A stretch of 64,000 nucleotides of DNA from Numida meleagris (taxonomy: Eukaryota; Chordata; Aves; Galliformes; Numididae): NCBI RefSeq assembly GCF_002078875.1, contig NC_034420.1:3471814-3535813 (forward strand). The letters are read 5' to 3'. The position numbers and the translations under genes are program-made. Below, piece after piece: positions 35,346-49,691 of the stretch. Positions within the stretch are counted from its first letter, which is position 1, and every line of letters begins with the position of its first letter. The notes under the pieces were generated by a model. The model had not been told where the DNA came from. It did not search any database and saw nothing but the letters and a program-made list of their open reading frames with translations.

Positions 35346-36858
35346 TTCGTGGTAAACAAAGCCGAGCTCTGATGAGAAGGAGATAATAACTTTTAAATGT
35401 TATAACAATTTTGTTTAATGCTGCTTCGTTTTTACAAAAGATATAAGATTCAAAAATAGATTATTAGAATTGGTTATCGATACTCTGAACAGGAATTACA
35501 GTGCCGTTACTGTGCGTTTCTGAAAAGCAGCGTTCCAAGCTGGAAGATAGCTTTTTCACAGTCAAAACCAATTTAGCTTTCACCTGAACCCCATTTCAGG
35601 CCCACTGTAAAACGTCTTTTTTTTGTCAATGTAAATACTTGACCTTCAATGCCAATCCGTGTACCTTCCCTTTTTAAAAAGTAAGCAGTTAAATAGTTTA
35701 AATAATTAACCAGTTTGCATTTAAACTAATGGATAAATTTTTATGTTGTTTGAGGTCAAGTGGTCTTACTCTGAGTGTAGAGGTGTATAATGTGACATGA
35801 AACTGTAGGAATTGGACAAAAACTAATTTTTTTAAAAGTTAAGCAAGCTAACAGTATCTGATACCTCCCAGCTAAAAGGCAGAATTGTCAGACTGAAACA
35901 CTTGTAGATTCAAGGAGTTTTTAGGTACTTCATGCAGTAATTGATTTTCTTTTTCAGCTGCCTGCCTGCTTACCAGTTTACAACTGTATCATCAGTGACA
36001 ACAAACGAATAACTTCATTCTGTGACTGGCAGGCTGCAAATTATTTGACCTGTAGAAATCTAGGCATCAAGCAGTTATAACATGTTATCTAAAGCCTCTG
36101 GAAAAGGTTAGTAAAAACTTTTTTTGTTTGTTTTCTGATCCAGTGAGGGTTGGATTTCTCCTTTGGAACTGTTTGGTCTAACCATGTGAATATCTGCTTT
36201 GCATACCTGCATACTATTGCCTGATAATATATTTTGACATTTCTATTTCCCATTTTTATTTGCTACATAATTACAATAATTGATAGCTTTAATTGCAAAT
36301 CTACAGCTTAGAGCCTAGTTTTAATTCTAAAGTTCTAAAAACAATTGAATTGTATATCAGTGTTAAATATTTGTACTGTATCCCAGTATATAAGAAATGC
36401 ATAAGTAAGTTTTGAGTGCAAGATTTCACAAAAAGGCCTCAATGAAGATGAACTGTAACCAAATTTTCTGCTTTTTGTTTGTAATCATAGTGTCTTTAAC
36501 AATACAATAAATGTTTTTACCCTAATTACATTGATAAATGACTTTAAAGGTTATCACAAGAAGACAAGTCATCACATAGTGTAATCTGAAGCAGTGCATT
36601 TGCTTTTGTGTAGCTTTGGTTACAATATTACTTCAGCCAAAATTAGTCTAGATATCCTAGTCCAGCTTTTGGTAAATTCATCTTTCATCTTGTTTTTTTA
36701 GGTTAAAACATATCTCTTCAGAAAGTCAATATCACTGTACAGCAATTACAATATGATGCTAAAGTTATCAATATTATATATATATAGTTGAAGTTGTGTG
36801 TGATGAAGTTCAGCGTGAAGTAAAACAGTAGTTCATCTTGAAATGTTCTCAGTAATAA

Positions 36859-37795
36859 TAGAATCCTTTGAGTTGGAAGGACCCTTAAAGGTCATCTAGT
36901 TCAGCTCCCCTGCAATGAATAGGGACACATACACTCAATCAGATGCTCAGAGCCCCAACCAGCCTGACCTTGAGGTATGTGGCACCCACCACCTCTCTGG
37001 GCAACCTGAGCCACTGCCTCACCACCCTTATTATAAAAACTTCTTCCTTATATCCAATCTAAATCTCCCCTCCTTTAGTCTGAAACCATTTTCCCTTTTC
37101 CTGTCTCAGCAGGCCCCTCTGAAGAGTCTTTCCCCTTCCTTCTTACAGCCCCTTTAGATACTGACAGGCCGCTCTCAGGTCTCCCCGGAGCCTTCTCTTC
37201 TCCATGCTGCACAGCCCCAGCTCTCAGCCTGTCCTCATAGGAGAGGTGTCCCACCCCTGGGAGCATTTCTGTGGCCCTCCTCTGGATGTACTCCAACAGG
37301 TCTGCATCTCTCTTGTGCTGAGAACTCCCCATCTGGATGCAGTGATCCAGGTGAGGCCTCACCAGCACAGCACAGAGGGACAGATCCCCTCCCTCACCCT
37401 GCTGGCTGCACTTCTTTTTTTGCAGCGCAGGATCTGGTTGGCTTTCTGGTCTGCAAGGGCACATTGCTGACTCATGTGCAGCTTACCTTCCACCAGTACC
37501 CCCATGTGCTTTTTGGCAGGGCTGTACTCTATCATTACATCCCCCCAGCTTAAACTGACACAAGGGGTTGCCTCGACCCAGGTGCAAGACCTTGCACTTG
37601 GTTTTGTTGAATCTCATGAGACTGACCCTGTCTCACTGCTCAGCTTATCTAGGTCTCTCTGGATGACATCCTGTCCCTTGGGTGTGCCAACCGCACCACA
37701 CAGCTTGGTGTCATCCGCAAACTTGTGGAGGATGCACTTGGTCCTACTGTTGGTGTCACTGATGAAGATGCTAAAGAGCACAGTGACCCATGAGA
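36859..37795 (-). mobile_element. CR1 LINE, long 3' fragment with reverse transcriptase remnant
   Basis: About 940 bp in inverse orientation. The 3' end begins TAGAATCCTTTGAGTTGGAA and GGTCATCTAGTTCAGCTCCC. The complement encodes the C-terminal part of the CR1 ORF2 protein (LVRPHLDHCIQ, then YIQRRATEM), broken by frameshifts. A nonfunctional copy. Confidence 0.93.
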
Positions 37796-38805
37796 GGCAC
37801 TAATGACAGGAAAGCTAAAAACATAACTCAGATCAGTTGTTTTTTTTCTCTTTGTTCATTTAATGTAGTTATTCACATGGGTTATCTTGTGCTCTTTATC
37901 AGAGTAGGATATTTTGTGTAGCTAAACAGTTTATATATTCATATATTATTCGTGTAATACGTACACATATGGAATTTAAAGCAGGAATTATCAAATATTG
38001 TTATGTATGTTCCATTAAATATATTTCTTCTTGATCGCACCAAGGGAATATAGATAACTTCTGTTAAGACTTTGTGGTCAAATGCTCTACACTTTGTGTA
38101 AACAGTTTTGTTTTTCACAATGATAATATCAAAGGATAGCAATACCAAGATCGCAATAAGCCTGTTTTTTTTTGTTTTTTGTTTTTTTTTCCCCTGTGGT
38201 ATCCTAAATGACTATATGATGTCTTGGGACCTGTTTTAAATTGTGTGCATTGGCTTCAGCAGCTAGGATCTAGATTAAGTTTAAATGATGATATTTAATA
38301 GGACTTAGAAAATATTTCCAAAAACAGCTATTTAAAAGTATGTTACTGATTAAGTAATGTACCACTGGATGTCACTGTCTTTCTCCAAGAGCAAAGCTCA
38401 ATTTTTTAATTCTTATTTTTCATTACTATGATAAAGTAAGCAATGAGAGTTTGACTACTGTCGTAAGCATGACTTTATGCATAATGAGACTGTGAAAAGA
38501 CAGTATGGTTATAATGATTACAGACAAGGCATTTCAGTTGTTAAAATACTGAAGAACTGTTTATATTCTCTGACCTGATGTGCTCAATATATAACACTTC
38601 ATTAGGAGACTAGAGTCTGTATAACAAATAGTGGGACACATTCCTATTGCAAGCCAGACTCCCAAACTGGAGCTTACCTGTGTCAATTTCTTATATGTAA
38701 TGTACAATTAAAATGTGATTACCACTCTGTTTCACTGTCTGCTGAAAACTTAGTTATATTTTATCATTAATATTTATATATTATCATTAATATTTTAATG
38801 ATAAT

Positions 38806-39289
38806 CAGGCCCCTCACTACAGGAGAGACACGGAGGGTGTCAAGAGAAGGGCAGTGAAGCTGGTGAGGGATCTGGAGCTCAAGTCTTATGAGGAGCGGCT
38901 GAGGAAGCCGGAATTATTTCCTCTGGAGAAGAGGAGAATCAGGGGAGATCTAATAGCTCTCCACAGCTACCTGAAATGAGGTTGTGGTGAGGTGGGGGTT
39001 GGGCTCTTCTCCCATGTAACTACCGACAGGATTAGAGGGAATGGCTTCAGGTTGTGCCAGGGAAGATTCAAGCTGGACATTAGGAAATACTTCTTCTCTG
39101 AGAGAGTGGTCAGGCGCTGGAATGGGCTGCCCAGAGAGGTGGTGGAGTCACCGTCCCTGGACGTGTTCAAGAAACATTGAGATGTTGTACTGAGTGACAT
39201 GGTTTAGTGGGGAAATGGTGGTGGTAGGTGGATGGTTGGGCTGGATGACCTTGGTTTTTTCCAGCCTTGCTGATTCTATGATTCTATGA
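38806..39289 (+). mobile_element. CR1 LINE 3' fragment
   Basis: Contains CTCTGGAGAAGAGGAGAATC, GAAATACTTCTTCTCTGAGA, GGTGGTGGAGTCACCGTCCC and the ATTCTATGATTCTATGA 3' tail. It has one internal stop in the ORF2 tail region. The copy is relatively well preserved compared with the others here. Confidence 0.95.
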
Positions 39290-40834
39290 CAATGTGAATT
39301 AATAGAACTGGTACCATGTCTTGAACCCATTTGATTCTGTTCCATCGATTACAGTTAGCTCCTTTAATCTTGTGTACTTTCTTTAAACACTCCTTAGCTT
39401 CATTAGCTTAACCATCTTTTAACCTGCATTTTGAGTATATATACTTAAGAATAAATGTGTGATAAAAGCAGTTTGGATTGTATTCATGTTCTTTGATCAG
39501 CAGCCAAGATGTTCCATCTGTCCACAGAGTTGTTTTTTGATTACTTTTCTTTTTTTCTTTCTTGGGTGCTTTTAGATGCCATCGACTACAGATACAAAGC
39601 CATGTGATTTGCATGAACAGCAAAATTCATGAACCTTCATTTCCTGTGTATTGATATTATGATTCCTTACAATCTTTCTCTTGTTACTGGTCTGCTTGCT
39701 GTGGCTGTAGTTATCTATAGTCGATAGATGAGGTGAGGGAAGTACAAATGCTAGTGCTGTGATTCTGTGAACAATTTAATCCACCGTAAGTCAGTGCTGC
39801 AACTGAAATGTTTTGTCATTTTTTCCCCTTTCCCTGCTTGCCTGCTGCTTCAACAGTACTACTAGAAGCATTTCTATAGCTTCAATGAAATTAGTTACAT
39901 TAACACTAATCCAGCCTGAAGTGATAATCATAACACAGTGTCATTTTCTAGGTAACTGTAATGACTCCTTTTTTTCTGATTAAATGACTAATTGCAAAGA
40001 TAAGTCTTTCTGGCTAATGCCTTTTTAAGTTGTACCTTCACTGCTTTATCGTTTAGACTTAATGACTTAAATGACTTGTGGGAATTCAGAAGAATGCAGT
40101 GCACATGGTACATATTAAATAATTCCATATTAACTTATTGGAAAACTTTCCTTTGATTTTTATATTCTAAAAATCTTTTGAGTGAATTCAGGCTTCAACA
40201 ATGGAAGATCAAAGCTCTTCCATACAGGGTCTGTATTCTCTGTTAATCCAAGATGTGCAGAATAATTTCCCTGAGCCATTATATGTAAGTATTTTGTGTG
40301 AGCTGAGTAATGTAATGTTCAGTGTAGTGTAGCAGAAAATTACTTCCTGCTGTGAGGTTGGAGCTTTTAAGAAATTGAACTGCATCTTATCAGTTGAAGA
40401 GATTTGTTTACAGTTAAGATTTTGCCATTCCAATATGCTTGCTCACTCATTCAAAGAGCAAACAGATGTGGAAGAGAGACTAAGTCAACCAGAGTAGAAC
40501 CAGGCTTTTGTATGAGTAAATTTCTCCATAGACCAGACCCTTTAAATAGAGTTGACTTGAACTTCAGCTGTATAGAACTACAGGTGGTTCAGAGTTCTGG
40601 AAAAGTAAGCTCTTAAATTTTTCCTGTAAAGGCAGGAATCTGTGGAGTAAAAAAAATAAGAACTGTATTCAAGTTATTACAGAATATTTGAAAACTGATT
40701 ATTCATTAGCAGATTAGCAGACTCTTCTCTAAGTAAGCCACTTATATTAAAACTAAGTTCCATGTCAAATTTTGATGGCTCCAGCCAATCAAATAGGGTG
40801 TAGTTTTACTGTAGTCTAGAACGGTGTACTTTAG

Positions 40835-41283
40835 ATATTTATAAACAGTGGTGAGATCCCCTCTCAGCCTCTTCTTCTTCAGATTGAAGAGTCCCAGTTC
40901 TCTCAGCCTTTCCTCCTGCAGGATATGCTTCAGGCCCCTAATTGTCCTTGTGGCCCTCTGCTGGACTCTAGAAGATCTCTCTCTTTTCTGAATAGGGGAG
41001 CCCAGAACTGGACACCGTATTCCAGATATGGCCTCACCAGGGCAGAGTAGAGGGAGTGGATCACCTCCCTTGCCCAGCCGGCCACTCTTTTCTTGATGCA
41101 CCCTAGTACGCCATTAGCTTTCTTGGCCACAAGGGCACACTGCCAGCTCATGGCCACTGTTATCCACAAGAACCCCCAAGTCCTTCTCTTCAGAGCTCAT
41201 TCCCAGCAGGTCATCTGCTAACCTGTACTGGCGCATACTATTATTCCTCCCCAGCTGAAGGACTCTACATTTGCTCTTGCAAT
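40835..41283 (-). mobile_element. CR1 LINE fragment, ORF2 C-terminal region
   Basis: Inverse orientation. It includes GTGAGATCCCCTCTCAGCCT and GGCCTCACCAGGGCAGAGTA; the complement encodes [18 protein letters not shown], the CR1 ORF2 C-terminal signature. The very 3' tail seems missing or too diverged towards 40760. Confidence 0.9.
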
Positions 41284-41474
41284 ATTACGTTGTCTTGAGG
41301 CCTTTACTTCATCTCATGAAAGCTGATAGATTTTTGCTTAAATTTTTTTGCAAGTATGATTAGCCCTAAAGTGACTATTGAAATACATGACAGTTTACTT
41401 GCCATAAAGGTTCATTTGTTTAGTACATTGTCATTGTGATTTTTGGTTATCGGTATTCCTTAACACAACATCAT

Positions 41475-41946
41475 GTAGTGCACTGACAGTTAAAGAGTTA
41501 ATGCTCCAGTTTTGTGGATCGTCGATAGAAGAGAAGAACTACATACCCCAGAGTGCTTTTCATTCTTCTGTTTCCATTTTCCATTCAGAGGGAAAGATAA
41601 AAACGGTATGCAGATCACAAGATGGGCCTTTTTTGATCTTCCGGCTCAACCTGGCAGTGCCTCTCTCCCTAGCCATATTGCTGACAGCATTAGAGTAAGG
41701 CCTTTTGGTTTTTGGACACGCTTTCTCATTTTATTTGATTTATTTTCTTCAATTCCACTTATATTGTATTATATTGTATTATATTGTGTTATCTTGCATT
41801 CTGATATCTTATTTAGTAAATTAGGTTTCCTTCTCATATCGTTGCCTCTGTATTGTTTTTAGGCCTATCTCCCTACTCTTTCCCTTTTTTCCCTTTCCCT
41901 TTTCCCGGTGCATGGGTCCATGGGTCACACCACCCCATTCGTCACA
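41475..41946 (-). mobile_element. Probable solo LTR of an endogenous retrovirus (old copy)
   Basis: On the minus strand the element would start TGTGACGAATGGGGTGG at 41946, followed by purine-rich sequence, an AAACAATACAGAGG-type stretch, three 10-bp ATAATACAAT-like units and a CTGGGGTATGTAGTTC-like motif. This layout resembles chicken LTRs I recall. The distal end near 41475 is uncertain and no target-site duplication was confirmed. No gag, pol or env coding is nearby, so it is a solo LTR if correct. Confidence 0.45.
41761..41790. repeat. 10-bp tandem repeat, three units
   Basis: ATATTGTATT repeated three times, the last unit with one change, inside the probable LTR. Confidence 0.85.
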
Positions 41947-44900
41947 GAACTGTGCCAAACCAGCCTGTAAACCGTTGACATACCTTCACTATATAACTTA
42001 CAGTTGCACAATATATTGGGCTGGCTGCACCTTTTATCTTGCTGTGTGTAATTTCCTCTAAGGTGTCCAGATTCCTCTCTCATCATATTTTCTGTTGTTA
42101 CCTTCAGCATGTTGTCAACTTCTTTGATCTCAGCAACATCTACATTCCTACTGGTAATTTTCCTTTTTAAAATCTTGAACGCTTTCTTGTAATTAATCTA
42201 TCCATTCTACCAAGTCTTTGCACATTCTCAGTATTTGACCCTAGCTGATCTTCTATCCAGAGATTTCTTAATACTCAAAACTAATTATTAACACAGAAGT
42301 CTCCTATAACCTTGAATCTAATGGAAACCCGTTATTCAGCCATAAAGCAGCTATGTAGGTTTATATACTTTTCACTGTTTAGGTGGGTAGTCTGACATAA
42401 ATTTATTTGCAACTGACTTATTCCAAAGCTTGATCTTCTCAGACTAATGTGGTCTGCTTTTTTGAATAGCAAGAGTGCAGTAAAGAGGAGGAGAGGGGAA
42501 AAAATACACTTTGTATAAAATAACTACTACCTTTTTATTATTTCAGAAACAATTTCATAGCAAAGCTTTCTTCCAAGTGAAATAATGCTCTTGTTGCTTT
42601 GAGGTTTGTTCAATGATATCAAGTACTACTGTTTTCTGTACTAGAAAGCAATATAATAAAAATCAAAGATTTGAATCATTAATATTTCCAGACTTCAACA
42701 TGAGTCTTTAGTATGCATCTCCTATGAAATTGAGCTCTAACATATTTCTTTAGAGGTTTGTTCTATCCTAAAATACTATTCTCTGAGGTCAGACAAACTT
42801 GTGTGAAACTGACCAAGTGGAGATGGGATGTATTGTTCCCACTTGTGTCCTGTTGCATCAATGCCCAATGCCAAGTGCAATGCTCTACCGAATAGAAGAA
42901 TAATGTTAACTACTTAACTCTGAAGTATCACTTAAGTCCTACCTTAAATTTAACAGATTGCTTGATCTTAGTTCATTTGCAGAAAGTACTTCTAAACTAT
43001 TTAAAAAAAAAACAAAGCACACCCTTCTAGTACATAGTGTTTTGGCACTAGCTTCTAGAATGTGAGCTCCAATTAAGGCATTTCTTTAGGCAAACATCAA
43101 ATTTGATGGGAGGAGTAGGAAGAATCATCCGCTGACTCAGTTGTTTACTGCAGGTTTTATTTTATTTGAGAGTGCTTATGCTGACTTGTTATATACCTTT
43201 CTAATGATACTTGCTTTACTCTTACTTTTCCTTCAGGGGAATAGAATCAAATGTGTTTAATTTTTAGGCATAAAACTGGCAAAAGGTTATGTGATTTGTA
43301 CTCCTTCCAACAGAATATGAGAATATGAGGTAGAATGAATTTGAGCACATTGGGTTGAATATTTTTGGCTGGCATCTTCAAATATGCAGTGTTACGTGGT
43401 TATATGTTGAGCACCTGCCTCTCCTCAGATGTTCTGAAGATCTAGCGTTCAGTATACTCATAACAGATCCTGACATATCTTGTTTGCTAGGCTGCTTGTT
43501 GTTTTCTGATCTTTAGCCTGTTATGTGCAGCTAACCTAGACCCTGGAACTCATATTAGCTCTCAGAGCTGCCTCCTCCTTTGTCTTTCCATTTAGGCATC
43601 TTGTTTCCGGAATTACAGGTGAGTGAAGGAAATTGGATAAGTACAATATGGAAAGCAGCCATTAGTGTTGGATAGACTAGCTTTCTTAGAACCTTTTTTT
43701 CCCTTGGGAGTAGGTCCATTGAGGACAGTTATCTCAAAAATTTAATACAGCATTCTTGTAAAAGGCATTTAGATTATTAACAATTAGTTTATAGTTGAGG
43801 ATGAATGGGAGGAGAATTTGTATTTAAATTACCATTCATAGTATGCTATACTGTTGGTGGTTTTTTTCAGTTACAGAATTTTTTGTTGCATTAATAGTCT
43901 TCTCAAGAGAAAGTTATTTGAAATAACTGAGATCTACTTTGGACTGTAGGTATTTGGGATAGTACTTGGAATGATGAGAATGTGGTGTGGTGTAAGTTCA
44001 ATAACAGCCTGGGAAATAATGTTCTTAAACTGTATAAAGCGTGAGTTGGTCTGATGATGAGTGTTCACACAGTAATTTCCACATTAGAAAGTGAAATGCT
44101 TCCCAGTGAATATGGAAATAGTCATCACCTGCCCAGCAGTTTTCAGTCAGTCTGTAATTCATTGTCTATTCTACAGAAGGTGGTATTGTCATAGCAACTA
44201 ATATTAAATTAAAACTCCTGTAGAACTTTATATTTTGATCAATCTTTCCCAAATATCTGATTTAAAAACATCTATTGATCCTAAATGTGCAAGCAAGGCA
44301 ATTATTTTAAGTAGACAAAAGAAACCATTTTGTGACGAGTAGCGTTGAGCCACTATTTCTTTTTCCTTTTCGTGTTTAATTCTTTACTTCCAGTTGAAAT
44401 ATCTTTGTCATGTATTTGTGTGCTGTATTGCTCTCTACTCACTTTGATGATTTAGTTATGGAAAGTAGAAGTCTAAAGCTGAAAGTGATATCAGTTATTA
44501 TGTGATATGTGATGTCATATTTGCTCATCATATACTGAAAATACAGATAGTACAGTAACAAAATATTTCAGTACCATTTCATTTTCTCAGCAAAAGAGAT
44601 GAATAAGAATCAAATTAAAATGTTCAGAGAGCTTTCTTTTTCCTTTGAACTGCGTGTTATGAAATGGCGGCTGTCTGCCAAGTGAGATATTATTTTATTA
44701 AACCTTATGAATATTGTTAAAAAGAATCAGTTGTTAAAGCAGTTAATTAAATGGTAGGAGAGTAGTGGTCAAAGCGATGTGATGGGTTCTCTTCCTCTCT
44801 GTCTGTATGCCCTCCTTTAGCAGTAAAGCATAACATATTCACTGAATGGCAGAAACTGATTTTTAATTTCAGGAAATGAAGTAAAAATATCCATGCTATA

Positions 44901-47900
44901 TTTTAAGCTATTTCCTATGAAGTTATCTGTATGGATAGGTCATTAACAGTTATTTAAGCATTTTGTGAGGCAGATTTGGAGGGATGCACAAGACTATCGG
45001 AAGGCAGAATAAGCACTGAAAGAGCTAGATTCAGAAATTTCTTATCAAGTTAGATTGCTTTTTATCCCTGGGCATTTTTATGTGGAATGTTATGTTCTGT
45101 GTCAAGTGTGGCCATATTAATTGACTCAACATATGTATTCACATAACAGTGTTACAGCGGTATTAGATGAAGGTTGCCTTAATGCTTTAGGATATTCCTT
45201 TAATCCTTCATGGTCATCTATGTATGTGTTATGAGAGCTTAAGAGGGTCGTTTCATTTGTGCCTCTCTGGTAGTTAGGGGAAGACTGTTTTTCCCAAAGC
45301 TGTCAGTATGGTCTGAAGACATCTTCAAACGTGTTTCTTTATTATCTTGAATTTGGCTTCTTCAGCAAGAGGCCAGCAAGAGCCAGTGAGTTTTGTCATT
45401 GGTAAAGTGCCAGACCTATCTAAATAAGGTTAGCCAAATTCCTGTATCTACTGAAATAAGCTTGAATGCTGAGCAGCAATTGCTTCCTAAATACAAGAGC
45501 ATTCGGTCACAGTAGGCAAGTTGACATCATATTTGTGCATCTAATAATAATGTTGACTATGAATGAAGAGGAAAGAGAGGGTATATCCTACGTCATTCCT
45601 GAGAATATTCTGCTCAAGGTGGTCTGAGACTTGTTTGACTGTTACATATCATTAAGGAATTTGTGAGAAGTGGTAGAACCACTATCACCAGATATGGGAG
45701 ATAAAAATGGGAAAACCTCATTTTCTTGTGTGTTTCCCCCATGATGCGATTTCTCCTTGGTCCTGTGAATTGTAGTTTCCAAACTAGAACGTAATTAGAA
45801 AAAATGAGGACCTCTGTGTGGTGTAATTGAAAAATAAATCACTAACAGCTCAGTTTTTGAGCTGTTGCTTTGAAATTCTCTAATTGGATTATTAGCAGAT
45901 GGTGCCATTTGTGTTGTCTTTTCTCACAGTAGTCTTTTCTGAAAAAGGAATAAAAAGGCACTTTTTGTACCTAATCAGTGGACTGTTTCATCTGGAAAAT
46001 ATTGCCTTTAGTAATATGCTTCATAGCTATTGTCAAATAGTTGTAGATGAGATAATTCCACTGATTCATAGATCGTTCCTAGAGAATATGGATTGTAACC
46101 TGTTTCAAGTGAAAATAAAACCAGATGGCACCATTAAGAAATTATGTTTCTTAAACTTATATTTGTGCTGAAAACCCTTTGACTTGTTTGACTGACTAAA
46201 ATTTGAAATATTATATTCACTTTCTTTCAGTGGAAATCTATTGTCACAATGAGGTTTGTATAATTTACCTTATATTTTTTCTTTTACTGCACTAACAGGT
46301 GAAAGTACGCTTTCAGGTGTTGGGATATAAGCTATGTGCCAAATTCAGTTAGTAAATAGTTTAAACAATTTCTACTCCAAATTATATGTAGGCAAAAGTT
46401 CTGCTTGTTACTCTCTAACTATTTACCTTATCTAGTCGATGAACTTTCCTGAATGCTTCTAACTAATCATTTGTTGCTGGGTTATAAAGAGTCAATTCTA
46501 GCAAGCGGAGCATAACTTTGCAATAGAGCCTGGTTATATCCTGACATATAAAAGAAATTAGTTTTGGTATGACAGGAGCAAACAAGCAAAAATTTAGTCC
46601 TAAAGTAATTGGGTTAACTCTAAAGCATAGTTAGATATGATATTAACTGATCATCTTTTATTTACTTTGCCCAGTAAGACCTGATTATTAAATGGGTATT
46701 TTAAATTTATCTAAGACTCCATTTAGAGAGAGATCAGTTTAAGGATCAATTTTGGGAGGAAAATTTTCCTGTCCTTGTATATAAATATATAAGACTTGCT
46801 CTAAATTCTAGGAGAATCTCACATTTGTGGAAAAATTTTTCTAAAATTTCATCAGTGAAGCAGGAGACTAAGATTTACAAGAGTAGAGAGGGTTCATAGT
46901 TAGCTAACAAATGCTAACATTTGCACATAGTTGTATTTCTTAAATCTAAACACTTGTACCCACTGTTGAATGGTTGAAGTGTAGCCAGAGTATTTTAGAC
47001 TCATACACAGTTTGAATTTTCTGTAATATGCAGGAAAGGCATCTCTTAATCAAGTATGTCTTTTTATATTGCTTGTATAGTTGTAATGAAAAATGCAATG
47101 TTTCAGGTTGAATTTGTTTTCTGAAGTAACAAGAACATCTGTGATAAATGGAAGAACTGTAGGAAAAGTGGTAGTAAAGTTAGCCTTAATAGAAACATAT
47201 CGAGCAGTTTGCCATCTGTGGTATTACCCAATGACGAAATTTTTTTTAGTATTTGTTACAGCTTCACAGCATCTCTATCTGGGTATACTCTCAAAAGGAA
47301 ACACGATTATTCCCTTACCTTCATGTTACTTACTCTCCTGTGGTTTGTGAACTATGTAGTTTCAACATCGGTGATAAAATGGTGATCACTGTCTATACTC
47401 TGGTTTTCACTGTAGAAAGATAGTGGTGTCACATAACTTTGCTTTTTTGCCTTCTACAATGAGGTCTTACAGCAAGAGGTACACTTTCTAAAAAGCTTTC
47501 TTACATCTTGTTTTCATCTGTAGCTGGATGACGGGGCCTGATCTATATACAACGTATACGTTTTTGTGAATGCACTTGGCTATGAGTTGATTAGCAACAG
47601 CACCAAATATGACAATAATAGTGTTCAGAATGATCAACGCTGAGTGATGAAATGCCACGTTGTTTTGGCAACTGGACTTGGAAACCAAAGATGTAGAACT
47701 CAGATAAAAAGTTATTTAGGTGTTTGTTGTTTGTGAGGTTTTTACTGTTTTGACTGAAGAGTTATCTTAGTTGTATGGTATCATCTGGTCACTTTTGAAG
47801 GAAACATTTGTTTTGGACAGCTGTATTAGTGACGTCATTGCTACTTGTGTTTATGCAAATTGTCAGGCTTGAAACCTATTATGAGGTTTTTGGTTAACTT

Positions 47901-49689
47901 TGTCAAAGTGTGCGATGGGCTTTCTCTAGGGAGTGATGTTTGAAGCTAGAAAACTGGCTATGTCTATATTGAGTCTGTACTGTAGGCACTGAGAGTGTGA
48001 AACGTTCCCCGATGTATCAGGATAAGTAAGCAAAGTAGAAGGAAAGAATGAACTTGTGTTAGGTCTCTATATACTGGAGTTGCTTAATACGTTTCTTGTA
48101 AGAGAAAAAATTTCAATCTCGGGTTTTTCAAGTTATCCAACAAAACCACAATTAGGAATTTTCTGTTCTCTGTGAAACAAATTGCTTTAGTCTGTGTAGC
48201 GCACTACCTCTTTTTTGCAAAGAATTTGTCAAAGTTCACGTACCCCTAGCATTTTCCATTTAGAAGAGCTTTTCTTTAGAGTTGCTGCACCTGAGAATTT
48301 ATTTCTTCCACAAATGAATTTTAGTCAAGTGTGTTTGAGCATATTAGAGCTAATACTTCCCAGCAGAGTATTTAACTTGTCCATATGTGGATGTTCTGTA
48401 TAAAAATAAACTCTTTAGCGAGCTACCTAGAAATCTGTATCTCATGACTGTCATTTTGAAGTGTCATTGTGTATGTGTTGTATGTTAAAGGTTTCTCATG
48501 TCAGTTCCTGCTAGGAGATCTGAAGCTCAGAACGAATACCATTAAAAGAAATATGGTTTTGTCTTTGTGTCTTCTTGGTAATGAAGAAGTGAGGACACAA
48601 TGGAAGAAATAATCTTTGTGCCCTTTTGGAGCACTCTCCCTCTAGCCCTCCAATAATTAGTGCTTTGAGGGCCACTTGCACTATTCTTCCTCTATGTACA
48701 GATAGCGTTGATTTATCTCAGCATTTAAAATATATATAAGATCCTTGCCAAAAAGAACCAGATTTAACAGTCAGAGGAGCAAAAACAGTGGTTTTAGATT
48801 ATCTAGCATGGTAGTATCTAAACTTTCATCATGAAGAGACTGCGTCTAGGAAGTTCTCCCCTGTATGTATTAAGTATTTGGTTGTACCCTATTTATTCTC
48901 CCTGTGGCGATATCTTCAAGGCAACTTCATCCAACTTAGTTGTTCCAGGACTGAACACCTTCCTAAATGTGTTCATGTGGCATACAGTGTATGATTAAGC
49001 TGATTATCAAGTTCCTAGTATATACAGAATCTGCTTTTTGTGGGTTTTTTTTTCTGCTGCAGCAAGTATGAAGTAGCTTTCTAGTTTCATTAAAGGGTTA
49101 GGTAGCCAGTGGGACTGAAGACTATGAAACACTTCTGTGAGCATAGCTAATAACATAGAACCGAATCAAAATAGCCTTCTGAGCATTTCAAGTTCTTAAA
49201 CAGATGTGGATAATCACCTGCATATAAGGGCTGCTCTGAAAGTAGCTAGAACAGGAAGACATTGTTCGATTTATAGAATAGTGAATGGTAGTCAAGGTAT
49301 CTGTGTCATACCTTAGCTAATGGGTATCTTGTCTCAGCTGCTTACTTTTGATACTAGAATAAATATTTCCAAGTTTTGGTTGGTTTTTATTTGTTTATTT
49401 TTGCATGAAAACAGAACGTCAAGGAGTTAAAAAAAAAAAAAAAAAAAGTCTTTGATTCTTTATAGCTGTGGGCATAGAACACATTCTAAGTCTCCCAGAG
49501 CTGTTCCAATATATCAGCCTGCTGTAGTGGTGTCTGTGCTGGTTCGGGATCAGCTCAGTTTCCTGGACTAGAGGAAATACAGCTAAATCAGGCTGGCTCT
49601 ACCACTCCTGTGCAGGATGAATAACTAGTACACAATGATGACTGACTTTATTTCTGCATAGCTGTTCATGGGCCCTGTAAATATATCAG
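41947..49689. other. Intergenic DNA, no feature recognised
   Basis: AT-rich. I see no convincing exon, RNA gene or CR1 fragment. A motif resembling a ZNF143 site is at 45762-45780 and an A run at 49429-49447. ORFs of 60-90 codons are at chance level. Confidence 0.55.
49429..49447. repeat. Homopolymer A run (19)
   Basis: Nineteen uninterrupted A residues preceded by AAGGAGTT. No retrogene body is recognised upstream. Confidence 0.9.
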
Positions 49690-49691
49690 TT

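Noticed and set aside
37075..37464. Minus-strand ORF of 129 codons
   Set aside because: It is the broken C-terminal end of a CR1 ORF2, not a host gene.
40742..41169. Minus-strand ORFs with [13 protein letters not shown]
   Set aside because: CR1 ORF2 remnant in two overlapping frames.
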